The notes beneath the pieces were generated by a model, which saw nothing but the letters and a program-made list of their open reading frames with translations, was not told where the DNA came from and did no database searches. This document shows positions 8,145 to 18,431 of a stretch of 64,000 nucleotides of DNA, in pieces. Numbering within the stretch: the first letter of the stretch is position 1; every line of letters begins with the position of its first letter. The DNA lies in assembly GCA_963851245.1 (NCBI GenBank), contig CAWKOH010000012.1, positions 567,357 through 631,356 of the forward strand, read 5' to 3'. The translations under genes and the position numbers were made by a program. This DNA comes from CAWKOH01 sp963851245 (GTDB lineage Bacteria; Actinomycetota; Acidimicrobiia; Acidimicrobiales; Palsa-688).

Positions 8145-9563
8145 GCTTGCGGGCCCGCCTCCTCGCGGCGGCCGTCCTGCTCATATCCTGCCTTTCCCTG
8201 TCGGGCTATCTCATCATCCGCACCGTCGAGAACTCGGGCCTACACCAACTCGACAGCCAGCTCACCGCCAGTGTGCCCATCGCAATCGGCGTCGCTCACC
8301 AACAGCCGTTCCCCTCCACAGGTCCTCCCCGAATCCCCCAGCCCGACCGGCTCAGCGATGCCTACCTGGCTGTGATCATCGACGGGCAGCGCACCACTGT
8401 CGCCTCTCCCCAAGCCGCCAACGGCCAGCAGCCGCAAACCCCACCATCGGCCGCGACGTCGATAGCCACCGCCAAGCCGAGAACCGTCCCCTCCCTCAAT
8501 GGCGTCGGACACTGGAGGGCCATCCTCGTACAGTTCCCCGACGGCCACCAGCTACTCGTCGCCGTGTACATGGGCCAGATCAACGCCACCATCACCGATC
8601 TCCGCACCGCGATTTTCGTAGCCGGCGCCGTCACCGCCGTCATCCTCCTCGCCGCCGGATTCTGGATTGAACGTCTTGGGCTTCGCCCCATCGCCCGCAT
8701 GAAACGCACCGCGGAGGCGATCCTTGCCGGAGACCGCAAGCAACGAGTTCCCATCCCCTCGGCAGGCGCAGAAACCGCAGCCCTGGCCAGCGTCCTTAAC
8801 TCCATGCTGGACCAACAGCAGGCTATCGAAGACCGTCTCCGCCAATTCGTAGCCGATGCATCCCATGAACTGCGAACCCCCACCTCCGTGATCTCTGGAC
8901 TTACTCGAAATTTGGCGCCAGGGCGACCTGCGCGACGGGCAAGCCCTTCAAGACGCCATGCGGCGCATCGGCCAAGAAAGCTCCCGAATGAAGGCTCTCG
9001 TCGAAGAGCTTCTCCTCCTCGCCCGCCTCGATGAAGGCATGCCGCTTCAACACAAACCGGTCGATCTGGCCGCCCTCACACACGGCATCGTCCAAGACGC
9101 TGCAGCCAGCAATCCCTCCCGTCACATCACTACCCACATCGAACCGAACATCCTGACCCCGGGCGATGAAAGCGCTCTCCGTCGAGTCATCACCAATCTC
9201 GTCACCAACGCTCTTATCCACACCCCAAGCGAGTCCGCCATCACCGTACGACTCACGCGGCAATCAACCAGTTGCCTCCTCGAGATCCAGGACACCGGTC
9301 CTGGCATGACCGCCACGGAAGCGTCCCGCGCCTTTGACCGCTTCTGGCGAGCTGAGACAAGCCGCACCCGGACCGGATCCGGGCTCGGACTCCCCATCGC
9401 TCAAGCCGTCGTCAACGCCCACGGCGGAACCATTCGCCTTCAGACCACTCCGCAACAAGGCACCACCGTCGACGTCGAACTACCCCTGGATACAGAACAC
9501 CAACTCCCGGCATCCGATCTCCTCTCCCCAAAAGAGGAGAGTCAGCCGGCCCTCCAGCACTGA
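8141..9563 (+). CDS. Sensor histidine kinase (one frameshift near 8902)
   Basis: Partner kinase of the preceding regulator. The ATG at 8141 overlaps the regulator's stop. Order: TM1, extracytoplasmic sensor of about 120 residues, TM2 (FVAGAVTAVILLAAGFW), HAMP, HisKA with phospho-His in DASHELRTP, then HATPase with N-box VITNLVTNALIH, G1 box DTGPGM and G2 box GSGLGLPIAQA. The reading frame breaks just after the H box: one extra base around 8902 moves the reading from ISG into the frame that gives LEIWRQGDLRDGQ and the rest of the family. As given, the gene is split; an indel error is the simplest explanation. Confidence 0.85.
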
Positions 9564-9630
9564 CCGAAAGAGCCGAGGTGCCGAGCTCGAGGGGGCTCAG
9601 GGGCATCGATGTGCCGATTACCAATCCTCG

Positions 9631-10935
9631 TCAACGGTGGTTGGCCGCGATCTCCTTTAGCACTGGCCCCAGCGCAGCCTTGAACTGCTCGGGGTTGTCG
9701 GACGGCGCGAAGTGTCCGGCGCCGGGGATCAGTTGGAACTTCGCTCCGTCTATGCACGCGGCCAAGTTCTCCGAACCGCCGTCCAGAGCCAGCGGGTCGT
9801 ACTCGCCGGTCAAGAGGTAGACGGCGACCTTGGACGTGTCGATGGCGCGAGCTTGTTGCTCGGTGAGGTCGTGGCCGTACTTGTAGAAGATGGAGTCGCC
9901 GGTGAAAATCGGTGGGGCGCCCTGGCTGTACAGCCAAGCGGTCTCGCGCCGGTACGGCTCAGGGCTGTTGGGCGCGGTGTTGCCTAGCATGGCGGACGCC
10001 TTCCAATCGTTCCCTATCCGCGGGTGGAACCAGGAGCTGATCTGAATGAATGGGGCCGTATCGTCCGGGTCGACGGCGCTGGTGTGGGGAGGGAAGTCGA
10101 AGGTCAAGCTGGCGTTTACACCGATCACCGCCCGGACCAGGTCGGGGTGTGAGAAGGCCAGGGTGGGGGCAAGCTCGCCGCCGATCGAGCAGCCCATGAA
10201 GACGGGCCGATCCAACTCCAATGCCTCGCAGAGCTTGACGATGGCCTCCAGCACGAATTCCTTGGTGAGGACGTACTCCTCGGCCCACCACCTCCGGCTG
10301 GTCGGGGGGAGCGACTTGCCGTGGTACGGCAGGTCGTAGGCGATCAGTCGGAAGTCACGCTGGAAGTCGCGGTCTTCGAGGATGTGCCGCCATTGCCGGC
10401 CATCCGTCCCGGCGGTGTGTTGCATGACCATCGGGATCCCGGACCCTGTCTCCTCGTAGTAGACGCGGTACTTGGTGGACTCGATATCGAGGTACACGTA
10501 ACGCCCGACAGCGTCATCACGGGCCCGGTCGACATCGGCGGCAGTCCGGGTGTTGGTCGCTGCGCCGTTGACCTGCTCCCGCATGAGCTCGACCAGCCGG
10601 CAGATGGCGCCGTAGTAGGGGCCGCGGTCGAGGATGTTGCCTTCGAGCGCGAATCCCTGGGCCGCCCCGACGTTGTGCCAACCGGGAGGTGGTACAGGCG
10701 CGAGGAGCTTCGCCCAGTCGGCTTCCGCGGCGCTGATCCGGATACGGCGCAGCTCGCTGCCGAACGACCCCCGTGCTCCGGCCGCCACGATTCGGCCGTT
10801 GACGATCAGAAGCTCGGTCGTATCCGCTCCGATGGTGATCACGAGGCGGGTGTCCCAATAGCGGGCTGCGATCCCGAATTCGCCGTCATCATTGGCGGCC
10901 TCGATGAGTCTGGAGACGTCGATGGGAATCGTCAT
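9631..10935 (-). CDS. Alpha/beta hydrolase with N-terminal extension
   Basis: A 434-residue protein. Residues about 150-430 form an alpha/beta hydrolase: the oxyanion region (MVMQHTAG), strand-turn AYDLPYHGKS, nucleophile elbow GCSIGG, an acidic residue in LTGEYDPLA, and the His in GAGHFAPSDNPEQ. The first 140 residues form a separate domain, not recognised with certainty, that lacks a signal peptide. The enzyme is likely a cytoplasmic esterase or C-C hydrolase; substrate unknown. The gene stands alone between two regulatory loci. Start ATG at 10935. Confidence 0.85.
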   Translation of the reverse strand: MTIPIDVSRLIEAANDDGEFGIAARYWDTRLVITIGADTTELLIVNGRIVAAGARGSFGSELRRIRISAAEADWAKLLAPVPPPGWHNVGAAQGFALEGNILDRGPYYGAICRLVELMREQVNGAATNTRTAADVDRARDDAVGRYVYLDIESTKYRVYYEETGSGIPMVMQHTAGTDGRQWRHILEDRDFQRDFRLIAYDLPYHGKSLPPTSRRWWAEEYVLTKEFVLEAIVKLCEALELDRPVFMGCSIGGELAPTLAFSHPDLVRAVIGVNASLTFDFPPHTSAVDPDDTAPFIQISSWFHPRIGNDWKASAMLGNTAPNSPEPYRRETAWLYSQGAPPIFTGDSIFYKYGHDLTEQQARAIDTSKVAVYLLTGEYDPLALDGGSENLAACIDGAKFQLIPGAGHFAPSDNPEQFKAALGPVLKEIAANHR

Positions 10936-11125
10936 TGATCGTCTACCCCTTCGGCGGGCTTCCGCATCCCGAGCAGGTCATCCGACGCCGTCTCACCCTC
11001 CTCGACCACAAGGGAACGAAGACCTGGCCATGAACTGCAATCTTACTCGTCGAGAAAACTCTTTGTTCCTCCTGAACCCCGTCTAGCCTTTCGAAACAGC
11101 GCGACGTGTCCGAGGAGGGAATTCG

Positions 11126-12328
11126 ATGGTGCAGGATCCGCCGGAAGGCATGCCGGATCTCTCCGGCGTCGAGCGGTCGGATCCCGACGATGAGATTCTG
11201 GTTCTCGTTGTTGAAGATGATCTCGGTTACGCCGTTCTGGTCGAGGAGCTGCTGGCGGACAGCGGCGAGTCGATCAAGGCGGTGGTCGCCAGATCGGTGG
11301 ATGAAGCCAGGGCTCTCGTTTCATCTGCGGTGACGTGCGTCCTACTCGACCTTGGACTGCCCGATGCGGAGGGGTTGGACGCGCTCGAAGGCGTGCTGGC
11401 GGCCGCTCCGGACGTCGCCGTGGTGGTGCTCACCGGACGGGCGGAAAGCGATCTGGCTCTCGGGGCGGTGGCGCGCCGGGGCACAGGACTATCTGACCAA
11501 GGACCTGGTCGATGCCGCCAGTCTCACCCGGTCCATTCGATACGCAGTGGCCGCAAGCGAGCCATCGAATCATCCGCGGCTGGTCGTCACTGAGCTTATG
11601 GCGGCTGAGCAAGCCCGGCTGGAGCGCGGTCTTCTGGAGCCTCCTCTTGCGTGATCCCGGCATCGCATGGGCATCGCGCTATCGGCCGGCAGGGGGCTCG
11701 TTGTTGCTGGGGGGTGATTTCTTCGACGTTGTGGAGCTGCTGATCGCGCCTTCGAGTTGTGATCGGCGACGTCTGTGGGCACGGGCCCGACGAGGCGGCC
11801 CTTGGAGTGGCTCTGCGTATCGCCTGGCGCAGTCTGGTCCTGGCCGGGATCGACGACGGCGACGTCTTGTCACACGTCGAGTCGATCCTGAAAGCCGAGA
11901 GAGGCCAGACCGACCTGTTCGTGACCGCCTGTGATCTCACTGTCAGCGCCGATCGTCGCGCCTGACCCTCAGGGTCGCCGGCCACCCCCCGCCCGTGCTG
12001 ATCGGGTCCGAGGTGGACTCACTGGACGCGGTCGGGGCCGGCCCCCCGCTGGGTGTTCTCGAGGATGCGACCTGGCCCACGGTGACGTCAGCCTGGACCC
12101 GGGGTGGGGTCTCCTGCTCTACACAGATGGTCTGGTCGAGGGGCGCACCCTCGGTGGACAGAGGTGCTGGAGCCTCGACGGATTGCTCGAAGGCCTCCGG
12201 CACGCCGGCGCAGCCGAACGCGCCCGATCTCGGCATCCTGGCCGACTCTCTGATCGATTCGGCGGTGACGGCCAACGGAGGTCCGCTCGACGATGATCTG
12301 GCTTTGCTATCTGGCCGAGCGGCCGTAG
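11126..12328 (+). pseudogene. Receiver plus SpoIIE-type phosphatase, multiple frameshifts
   Basis: Starts at ATG 11126 with a strong upstream GAGGAGGG. The first part is a receiver domain (VVEDDLGYAV, CVLLDLGLPDAEG, then in another frame AGAQDYLTKD). It is followed by a PP2C/SpoIIE phosphatase whose motifs are spread over several frames: LLGGDFFDVVEL, IGDVCGHGPDEAALG, LLYTDGLVEG, and the terminal DDDLAL. Frame changes are needed near 11480, 11640, 11740, 11960, 12090, 12200-12250 and 12310. The natural stop is TAG at 12326-12328, overlapping the GTG of the next gene. Intact relatives are RsbU-like phosphatases that reactivate STAS antagonists in sigma-factor partner switching. Dense indels suggest poor sequence here rather than decay. 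Confidence 0.75.
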
Positions 12329-13888
12329 TGAGCGTATCGGCGACTAGGGCGGGGCGGAGCTCCAGAACCGGTTTCCGCCGCCTCGGCCTGCGACAGCGCT
12401 TGGCTGTCGCCTTCGTTGCGGTCGGGGTGGTCGCCACCGTCGCCACAACCGTCTTGGTGTGGGCTTATGTCCGGCTCTCGGATGCCCGCCACGACGTGGT
12501 CGACCAGATCGATCCGGCCCGGCTACAAGTCCAACTTCTGCTCGAGGCTTATCTGAATCAGGAGACCGGCGTGCGCGGATTCGTGCTCACCGGAGATCGC
12601 ACCTTTCTCACCCCTTACACCGGCGGTCTCAGCCAGGCACCAGTGCTCGGAAAGCGCTCAGTCCCCTGCTGGTGCACAGCGGGACCGCCGAGAGACTACT
12701 GGCTGACGTGGACCAGCAGGCCAGGGCCTGGTCGGATGAGTTCGCCCTTCCCGCCATCGCCAACCCCAAGGTCTTTTCCACTGATGCCCGTAGAATGCGG
12801 GCAAGACCTCTTCAACCGATTGAGAGCCAGCTTTGCGAATCTCGACGCGTGACTGGTGCGCAGCGGAGCCAGGAGGTTGATCTCCTGCACCAGTCGGCCA
12901 GATTGCTGGCCGTGGTGCTGCTGGTGGATCTGGTCATCCTGGTGCTGGCCGGCGTGGGGCGTGGCTCATGCTGGAGCCTGGATCACCGGCCCGATCGAAC
13001 TGCTGGGTGACGACGCCAGGCGGGTGGCAGAAGGCAGCTCGAGCATGTTGTACAGCTCTCGGGTTCCGCCGGAGCTGGAGCAGCTGGGGACCGATGTGGA
13101 TTCCATGCGCCACCGCCTTCTTGAGGAGCTGCGTCAGGTCCAGCAAGAGCGGGTTGGGCTCGCTGACGCCAACGTGAACTGGAACATCTGAATGCCGGAT
13201 ATGGCGCGATCGAACCTGGAGCTGGAGCAGTTCGCCTACGTCGCCTCCCACGACCTTCAGGAGCCGCTTCGCAAGATCACCGGCTTCACCAGTTGCTCCG
13301 GCGGCGCTACGGGGACCAGCTCGACGAGCGGGCCGGGCAGTACATAGATTTCGCGGCCGACGGGGCGGTGCGGATGCAGGTGCTCATCAATGATCTGCTG
13401 GCCTTCTCACCACGTCGGGCGCACTACGGAGAAGTTCGTGCCGGTTCGGCTGGAGGACGCTCTGGATGATGCATTGGCCAACCTGGACACTTTGGTATCC
13501 GAGACCGGTGCGGCCGTTGTCGCAGACCGCTCCGACCATCCCAGGTGATAAGGCCTTCTGACCGCAGTGTTCCAGAACCTCATCTCCAATGCCATAAAGT
13601 TCAGGTCGAGCGATGCGCCAGGATCCACATTGGATGCTGCAGCGCGAGGACGGATAGTGGTTGCTCGACCTGACCGACAACGGGATAGGGATCGAGCCGC
13701 GATTCGGGAGCGAGTATTTGTCATATTTCAGCGCCTGCACACCAAGGAGGCCTATGAGGGAACTGGGATCGGACTGGCGATGTGCAGGAAGATCGTCGAG
13801 TTCCATGGAGGGCGGATCTGGGTCGACACCGACTACACGTCGGCGCACCAGGATCTGCTGGACCTTCCCCGTTACAGGAGCGTCATGA
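12328..13888 (+). pseudogene. CHASE3-HAMP sensor histidine kinase, multiple frameshifts
   Basis: Begins at GTG 12328, overlapping the previous stop (TAGTG). Visible in order: TM1 (AVAFVAVGVVATVATTVLVW), CHASE3 sensor (LEAYLNQETGVRGFVLTGD), TM2, HAMP (GPIELLGDDARRVAEG), HisKA with phospho-His in VASHDLQEPLRKITGF, then HATPase pieces FQNLISNAIKF, DNGIGIE and EGTGIGLAMCRKIVEFHGG. These lie in different frames, with breaks near 12650, 12850, 12960, 13190, 13300, 13410, 13545 and 13650-13730. The family-typical end (TFPVTGAS, stop at 13886-13888) overlaps the next gene's ATG. This architecture matches phytochrome-like kinases that pair with Rcp1-type regulators. Confidence 0.75.
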
Positions 13889-14331
13889 ACACCATTGAGT
13901 CTTCTGCCCCTATCCAGTTACTTCTCGTCGAAGACGATCCGGGTGACGTCCTCATGACCCAAGAGGCACTCGAGGGATCCAAGCTCCTGCACAGCCTTCA
14001 TAGCGTCTCGAATGGCGAAGAGAGCCCTCGCCTATCTGCGGCAGGAGCACCCGTTCGAGAGCGAAGACCGTCCGACCTGATCTTGCTGGACCTCAATCTC
14101 CCCCGGCTGGACGGCCACGAAGTGCTGTCGATCGTCAAGTCTGACCCCGATCTGCGGCGCATCCCGATAGTCGTGCTCACCACGTCGGAGGCGGAGGAGG
14201 ACGTCCTTCGAAGCTATGACCTTCACGCCAATGCCTATGTGACCAAGCCCGTTGGCTTCGAGTCCTTCATGTCCGTCATTCAGCAGGTGGACGAGTTCTT
14301 TTTGTCCGTGGTGAGGCTACCCCCGCGGTAA
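13885..14331 (+). CDS. Rcp1-like single-domain response regulator
   Basis: A 148-residue stand-alone receiver starting at ATG 13885 (ATGA overlap with the kinase). Motifs: LLVEDDPGDVLM, LILLDLNLPRLDG with the phospho-Asp, VLTTSEAEED, and the Lys in AYVTKP. Between about 14020 and 14075 the given frame reads non-family sequence; reading one base later there gives ALAYLRQEHPFESED, the family consensus, so two opposite indels appear to cancel. Rcp1-like proteins receive phosphate from bacteriophytochrome-type kinases. It ends the three-gene signalling operon that began at 11126. Confidence 0.85.
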   Translation: MNTIESSAPIQLLLVEDDPGDVLMTQEALEGSKLLHSLHSVSNGEESPRLSAAGAPVRERRPSDLILLDLNLPRLDGHEVLSIVKSDPDLRRIPIVVLTTSEAEEDVLRSYDLHANAYVTKPVGFESFMSVIQQVDEFFLSVVRLPPR

Positions 14332-14604
14332 ATGTGAAGAGATGTTCAATCGGCCCGGGCCCCGTCCTGACGCCCTCGTTGAGCGAGCGAGGTACAGGTC
14401 GATCCACTCGTCGACCACGGCCCACTCCGTGGTGAGCCAGGCCTTCCGGTCCGCGTCGGTATCGGGAGATTTGGCCGCCGGCGAAACCGGGTGGTACTCC
14501 CGACTATCAGGGTGAGAGCCGGGTTTGGCTGCCTGCTTACAGGGGAAGAGTTCGGCGAGAAGGTAAAGGATGCTGACCCGGTCGGGGTAACTCGTGGCGG
14601 GGTT

Positions 14605-14629
14605 GATTCGGAGCCCCGGTACTGGGTAG
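14605..14629 (+). promoter_or_regulatory. SigB/SigF-like promoter: GATT-N15-GGGTAG
   Basis: GATT at 14605-14608, 15 bases, GGGTAG at 14624-14629, about 33 bases upstream of the hemerythrin-like ATG. It matches the GNNT-N14-16-GGGTA form of actinobacterial SigB-type promoters. Confidence 0.5.
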
Positions 14630-14661
14630 CGACAACTCACGCAACCAAGGAGGAATGGAAC

Positions 14662-15219
14662 ATGGCTGACGCGGCGGACAGCGGCATTGTCGCCCGGCTC
14701 CTGCAGGACCACCGGGAGGTGAAGGAGATCTTCACCCAGATGGAACGAGCGGAGCCCAGCAAGGCTCGGGAGATGTTCTGGGAACTCACCAGCGTGCTGG
14801 TGCGTCACGAGGTGGCCGAGGAAGAGATCGTGTACCCGGAGGTCCGCAAGGCCATCCCCCACGGCGACCGACTGGCCGATGCCAGGATCAAAGAGCAGGC
14901 CGAAGCCGAGGAGCTTCTCGCTGAGATGGAGAAGGCAGGAACCGACGATTTGAACTTCGCGGCTTATCTCGAGACATTGCAGCGGGCGGTCCTGGAGCAT
15001 GCCGAGAAGGAGGAGACCCTTATCTTCGAGCCTCTTGGGCAGAATCTGGACAGGGACCAGCTACAGCAACTCGGGGATCGGTACGACAAGGCCAAGGCGG
15101 CGGCACCGACCCATCCTCACCCAACCGCTCCCGACACACCACCTGGCAACCTGGCTCTGGGGCCCATCGCCGCAGTGGTAGATAGAGCACGGGACGCCAT
15201 GCACAAGGTGGCCAGCTGA
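14662..15219 (+). CDS. Hemerythrin HHE-domain protein
   Basis: A 185-residue cytoplasmic protein. The start at ATG 14662 follows AAGGAGG; the longer in-frame ORF from 14491 lacks such a site. The four-helix HHE cation-binding domain shows His/Glu ligands in LLQDHREVKEIF, LVRHEVAEEEIVYPE and LEHAEKEETLIFEPL. Such domains bind a di-iron centre and are linked to oxygen, nitric oxide or oxidative-stress sensing or repair. The C-terminal 40 residues are a Pro/His-rich tail of unknown role. An upstream SigB-like promoter supports a stress role. Confidence 0.9.
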   Translation: MADAADSGIVARLLQDHREVKEIFTQMERAEPSKAREMFWELTSVLVRHEVAEEEIVYPEVRKAIPHGDRLADARIKEQAEAEELLAEMEKAGTDDLNFAAYLETLQRAVLEHAEKEETLIFEPLGQNLDRDQLQQLGDRYDKAKAAAPTHPHPTAPDTPPGNLALGPIAAVVDRARDAMHKVAS

Positions 15220-15233
15220 AGACCAGGCCGGGA

Positions 15234-16800
15234 ATGCCTGACACCAAGTCCGCTGCGGATCCCGGGTACCTCTCGGGCATGAGTGGTGAGATGACACGAA
15301 CTGGGCGTGATGTCGAGTTCGACGTCGACTGGGATTTCGAGCCGCCGGACCTGCGACCGCTGGTGGAGCGGCCGCAACGGATGCCGGAACAACTCCATCA
15401 CACCACCTACTACGACACTGTCGACCTGCGCCTGTGGGCGAGGGGACTGATCCTGGAGCACTGCCGGATGGCGGACTCGGAGGTGGGCCGATGGACGCTA
15501 CGAAGTCCAGGAACGGAATCTCCTGCGGATGTATCGCTCCAGTGGACCGGAGAGATAGGCCGACTTCCCGGGGAGGCGTCTCGGATCCTGCTGGGAACGG
15601 TGCGCCGATCGGAGCTGAGAGTCGTCGCCGAGTACGACACCACTCGGCGTCGGCTGCGGCTGGCAGCCGACGCCGGCGACGAGCCATGGGGCGAGATCGA
15701 CGACGATCTGATTGCGGTGAGGGGCGGTTCCAATGACGGGTTGCGGTTGCGGCGAATCAGTGTGGTCCTTCAGTCGGGGTATCCCGACGCCGCCGACTCT
15801 GTCCTGCGTTGCCTGCGGGATTCCGGCGCCACCCTGGCGGATCGTCCTAAGCTGGCCTTCGGGCTCCCCCGCTCTATCCAACGACACCGGTCGAACAAGC
15901 CCCGCACCGACCGCCGAGATATCACCGTTGGTGACACTATCAAGGGGAGCATCTGGGCCGCCCTGAACCGGCTGTTGGACCACGACTACCGGGTGCGAAT
16001 CGATTTTGGCCAGGCCCGACCCCACGATGTCCATCAGATGCGGGTAGCCGCCCGGCGTCTGCGGTCCGATCTGAGGACCTTCGGATCTTCTCTCGACCCG
16101 GTGTGGCTGGGTCACACCGTGGCCGACCTCCGATGGCTCGGCGACGTGCTGGGGCGGGTGCGCGACTGCGACATCATGACTGCCAGGTTCGACGGCGAGC
16201 TCGATCAGTTCGGGCTGGAAGGCCGCCGCCCCGATGAATTGGTCAAGCGCCTGACTGAGCAGAGACGGACCGAGACCGAGTACCTCGAGGCAACCATGAG
16301 CAGCGAGCGTTATATCAACCTGCTCGACCGTCTTCACGCCGCCGCCCGGGGACCACTGCCAGCTGCTTTCGATACTTCGGCCCCGTCGGTGGAGGTTCTT
16401 CCGGCCCTGGTTCGCAAGAGGTGGGCGCGCATTGCGACGCCGTGTGAAGCGGGGCGGGGACCGGCCAACTGATCGGGAGTTGCATCGGATGAGGATCGCG
16501 GCCAAGAGCCTGCGCTATGCGGCCGAGGCCTCGGCGCCGGCCGTCGGCAAGCGGGCCATGCGGACCGGCGTTGCCGCCGAGCGACTCCAGACAGTGTTGG
16601 GAGAGCTGCACGACTCGGCCGCGGCTATGGAGTGGATCCACCGCCAGCTGGCCGACCCGGCTATCACCCCTGGCGAAGCGTTCACCGCCGGTTGGCTCAG
16701 TCGCGACGAGACTCTCCGGCAATCACACCTGCTGGGTGAATGGCGTGTGGCGTGGAAACAACTGACGCGCACGAAGAGTCGAGATTGGTTTGACACGTAA
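15234..16800 (+). CDS. CYTH-CHAD domain protein (one frameshift near 16425)
   Basis: About 520 residues. The N-terminal 220 residues resemble a CYTH triphosphate-tunnel domain (YYDTVDLRLWARGLILE, WTLRSPG, LRLRRISV), but the hallmark ExExK at the start is degenerate (EFDVD). A CHAD domain follows, with the conserved basic helices MRVAARRLRSDLRTF, LRWLGDVLGRVRDCD and, after the frameshift, MRIAAKSLRYAAE. CHAD domains bind polyphosphate. One extra base after WAR (near 16425) breaks the frame; reading on in the next frame gives LRRRVKRGG and the family's end at 16800. The start may be 15234 or 15291. A role in polyphosphate handling is family-based inference. Confidence 0.85.
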
Positions 16801-16829
16801 ATGAGCCCGGCGGCGCTGACACCATCAGG

Positions 16830-17075
16830 ATGGCTGCGCTGCCCGAGACCAGTAGGACGGTGTGGGACATGAGCGAAGTGCCCGAGGATCTCCTCAGGGT
16901 CGGTGAGATGCGTCCCACGAACCACCGCCACGGGGGGGTTGATGTCACCGACGAGTCACTCGGGGAGCACCTGATCTCCGAGCACGCCCTGGCTGTACCC
17001 GGAGGGATGAGCTTTGGGGCACTACGGGGGATCCATGACCGGTTCCACGGGGAGGCCCACGCGACCGACGGCTGA
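16830..17075 (+). CDS. Small hypothetical protein
   Basis: An 81-residue ORF directly downstream of the CYTH-CHAD gene (30 bp gap). The composition is protein-like, with a conserved-looking core (DESLGEHLISEHALAVPGG) and no TM helix or signal peptide. I do not recognise the family. It may be co-transcribed with the CHAD gene. An internal ATG at 16869 is an alternative start. Confidence 0.55.
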   Translation: MAALPETSRTVWDMSEVPEDLLRVGEMRPTNHRHGGVDVTDESLGEHLISEHALAVPGGMSFGALRGIHDRFHGEAHATDG

Positions 17076-17373
17076 TCGGGCCGAGCGCCGAATGTCAGAA
17101 AGACACTCCGCTGGGTTCACGATCAGAAGGCAAAGACCGCCCACTACGGCGTGAGCGGGTCGACCGTGGCTGTCATGGCGCCGCGGCCTCTTCGGACTCT
17201 CCAGCGGTGACGAACGTCGCGACGGTAAGTCGCCCGATGGTGCAAGAGCATCAGCCCGCCTTTCGGGCGGTTGGCTGACGATCCCGACGCGGGCCTGGCG
17301 ACGCATGGCGCGGGCGAGCGGGCCGTTGGTTCGCCTAGCTGGTCGGGGTAGCGAGCGATCTACGGATCGCGGT

Positions 17374-17408
17374 CGGCCCGGCCGGCCTCTAATGGTCCGG
17401 CCGGGCCG
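17374..17408 (-). terminator. Perfect 12-bp GC hairpin after the 17419 gene
   Basis: Inverted repeat CGGCCCGGCCGG, 11-base loop, exact complement. It begins 11 bases past the stop of the minus-strand gene ending at 17419. No U-tract follows, as is common for high-GC actinobacterial terminators. The 17076-17373 stretch upstream has a smaller CCCGCC-TTT-GGCGGG-type hairpin at about 17259-17274 and no gene I can support. Confidence 0.55.
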
Positions 17409-17418
17409 CCAGGTGTAT

Positions 17419-18111
17419 TCAGGAGAGTCCCTGTCGCGTCCCGCCGCGAGATGAGATCGATTCGGCATCCGAGTCCGTGGAGGTCGGCCGGCGGGGTTCC
17501 AAGGTCGGTACCGGCGCCCTGGATCCGGCCAAGGTGTCGGCGCGCAGGGGCGCTTCGCCCGACCCGGCCGTCACTTCAACGGGGCCTACGAGCTCATCGA
17601 AGAGGGCCCGGTAGTACCGAAAGGCGCGTCGCAGGTCTTCCGTGCTTCCCTTATCCATGTCTCGGCCGGCCCGGGCCAGCAGTCGCCCTTCGCGGTAGTT
17701 CTGCACCACGTCAGGATAATCAACCGACAGGTCGTCGGCCCGTTGGTCGAAGTCCTCGACCGGGTAGCCCCGTTCCCGCATCACTGACTGAATCATCCGA
17801 TCAGCCGATGACACCGCGGACGCCGGATCGTCCACGAACTGGGACTGGATCATGCGCCAGTCCTCCTGGTACCTCTCGCGGGCGGCCGGGGCCAGCGGAG
17901 TTATGTTGAACTGTTGACGCCGTTCTCGCCGTTCCATGAGCTCGTTCTCCGCACCGCGTCTCTCCCCGGCCGTCTCGACCGTCCGCTCGTACTCCGGTCC
18001 GAACTGCTCACGCAATACCGCCGTGCGGCGACGGGTCATCACGATGAAGGCGACGATCGCCAGGATTACAACGATGCCTATAACGACCAATACCCAACCC
18101 CATACCGGCAT
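17419..18111 (-). CDS. Membrane-anchored hypothetical protein
   Basis: A 230-residue protein: N-terminal TM helix (VWGWVLVVIGIVVILAIVAFIVM), a short basic stretch RRR, then a charged cytoplasmic helical region. The core (YQEDWRMIQSQFVDDPASAV ... STEDLRRAFRYYRALFDELV) is shared with the protein at 20572-21114, so the two are paralogues; only this copy has the membrane anchor. The C-terminal 50 residues are Ser/Pro/Arg-rich and look disordered. The family is known to me only as uncharacterised actinobacterial proteins; no function assigned. Confidence 0.8.
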   Translation of the reverse strand: MPVWGWVLVVIGIVVILAIVAFIVMTRRRTAVLREQFGPEYERTVETAGERRGAENELMERRERRQQFNITPLAPAARERYQEDWRMIQSQFVDDPASAVSSADRMIQSVMRERGYPVEDFDQRADDLSVDYPDVVQNYREGRLLARAGRDMDKGSTEDLRRAFRYYRALFDELVGPVEVTAGSGEAPLRADTLAGSRAPVPTLEPRRPTSTDSDAESISSRGGTRQGLS

Positions 18112-18307
18112 TTCAACCTACCTTTCCGGAGACAACAGTCAACAGGTTGCGTACCCGTCTGCGATGTTCTCCGACTAACAGTGCCTGTGTTTCCCTACCC
18201 GCCCACTTCGCGGTCAAACTGCACTTCCTCTTCGGGTCGGTTCACCCGCTGAAGACCTACCGCGTTTGGAGGTTCATTCGCCGGGCTGATCCGTGGCTGC
18301 CCGGGCT

Positions 18308-18332
18308 GTTTGCTCCTTCCCGGCCCGGGTAG
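18308..18332 (+). promoter_or_regulatory. SigB/SigF-like promoter: GTTT-N15-GGGTAG
   Basis: GTTT at 18308-18311, exactly 15 bases, GGGTAG at 18327-18332, upstream of the flippase-like membrane protein. This is one of the best matches in the window to the general-stress promoter form. Confidence 0.6.
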
Positions 18333-18431
18333 TACCCCCTGAGAGCGGTTGAGCGAGTGGAGGTATCCCGTTGGCAGCTGAACTGCAAGGCAGTTCCGGG
18401 TAAGTGCTCCTGCAGGGTAACTCGCTTCCAT

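Noticed and set aside
10930..10950. GGGTAG upstream of the alpha/beta hydrolase as a stress promoter
   Set aside because: No GNNT element at 14-16 bases and too close to the ATG.
14317..15000. 227-codon minus-strand frame over the hemerythrin gene
   Set aside because: Antisense shadow; the plus strand has a strong RBS and HHE motifs.
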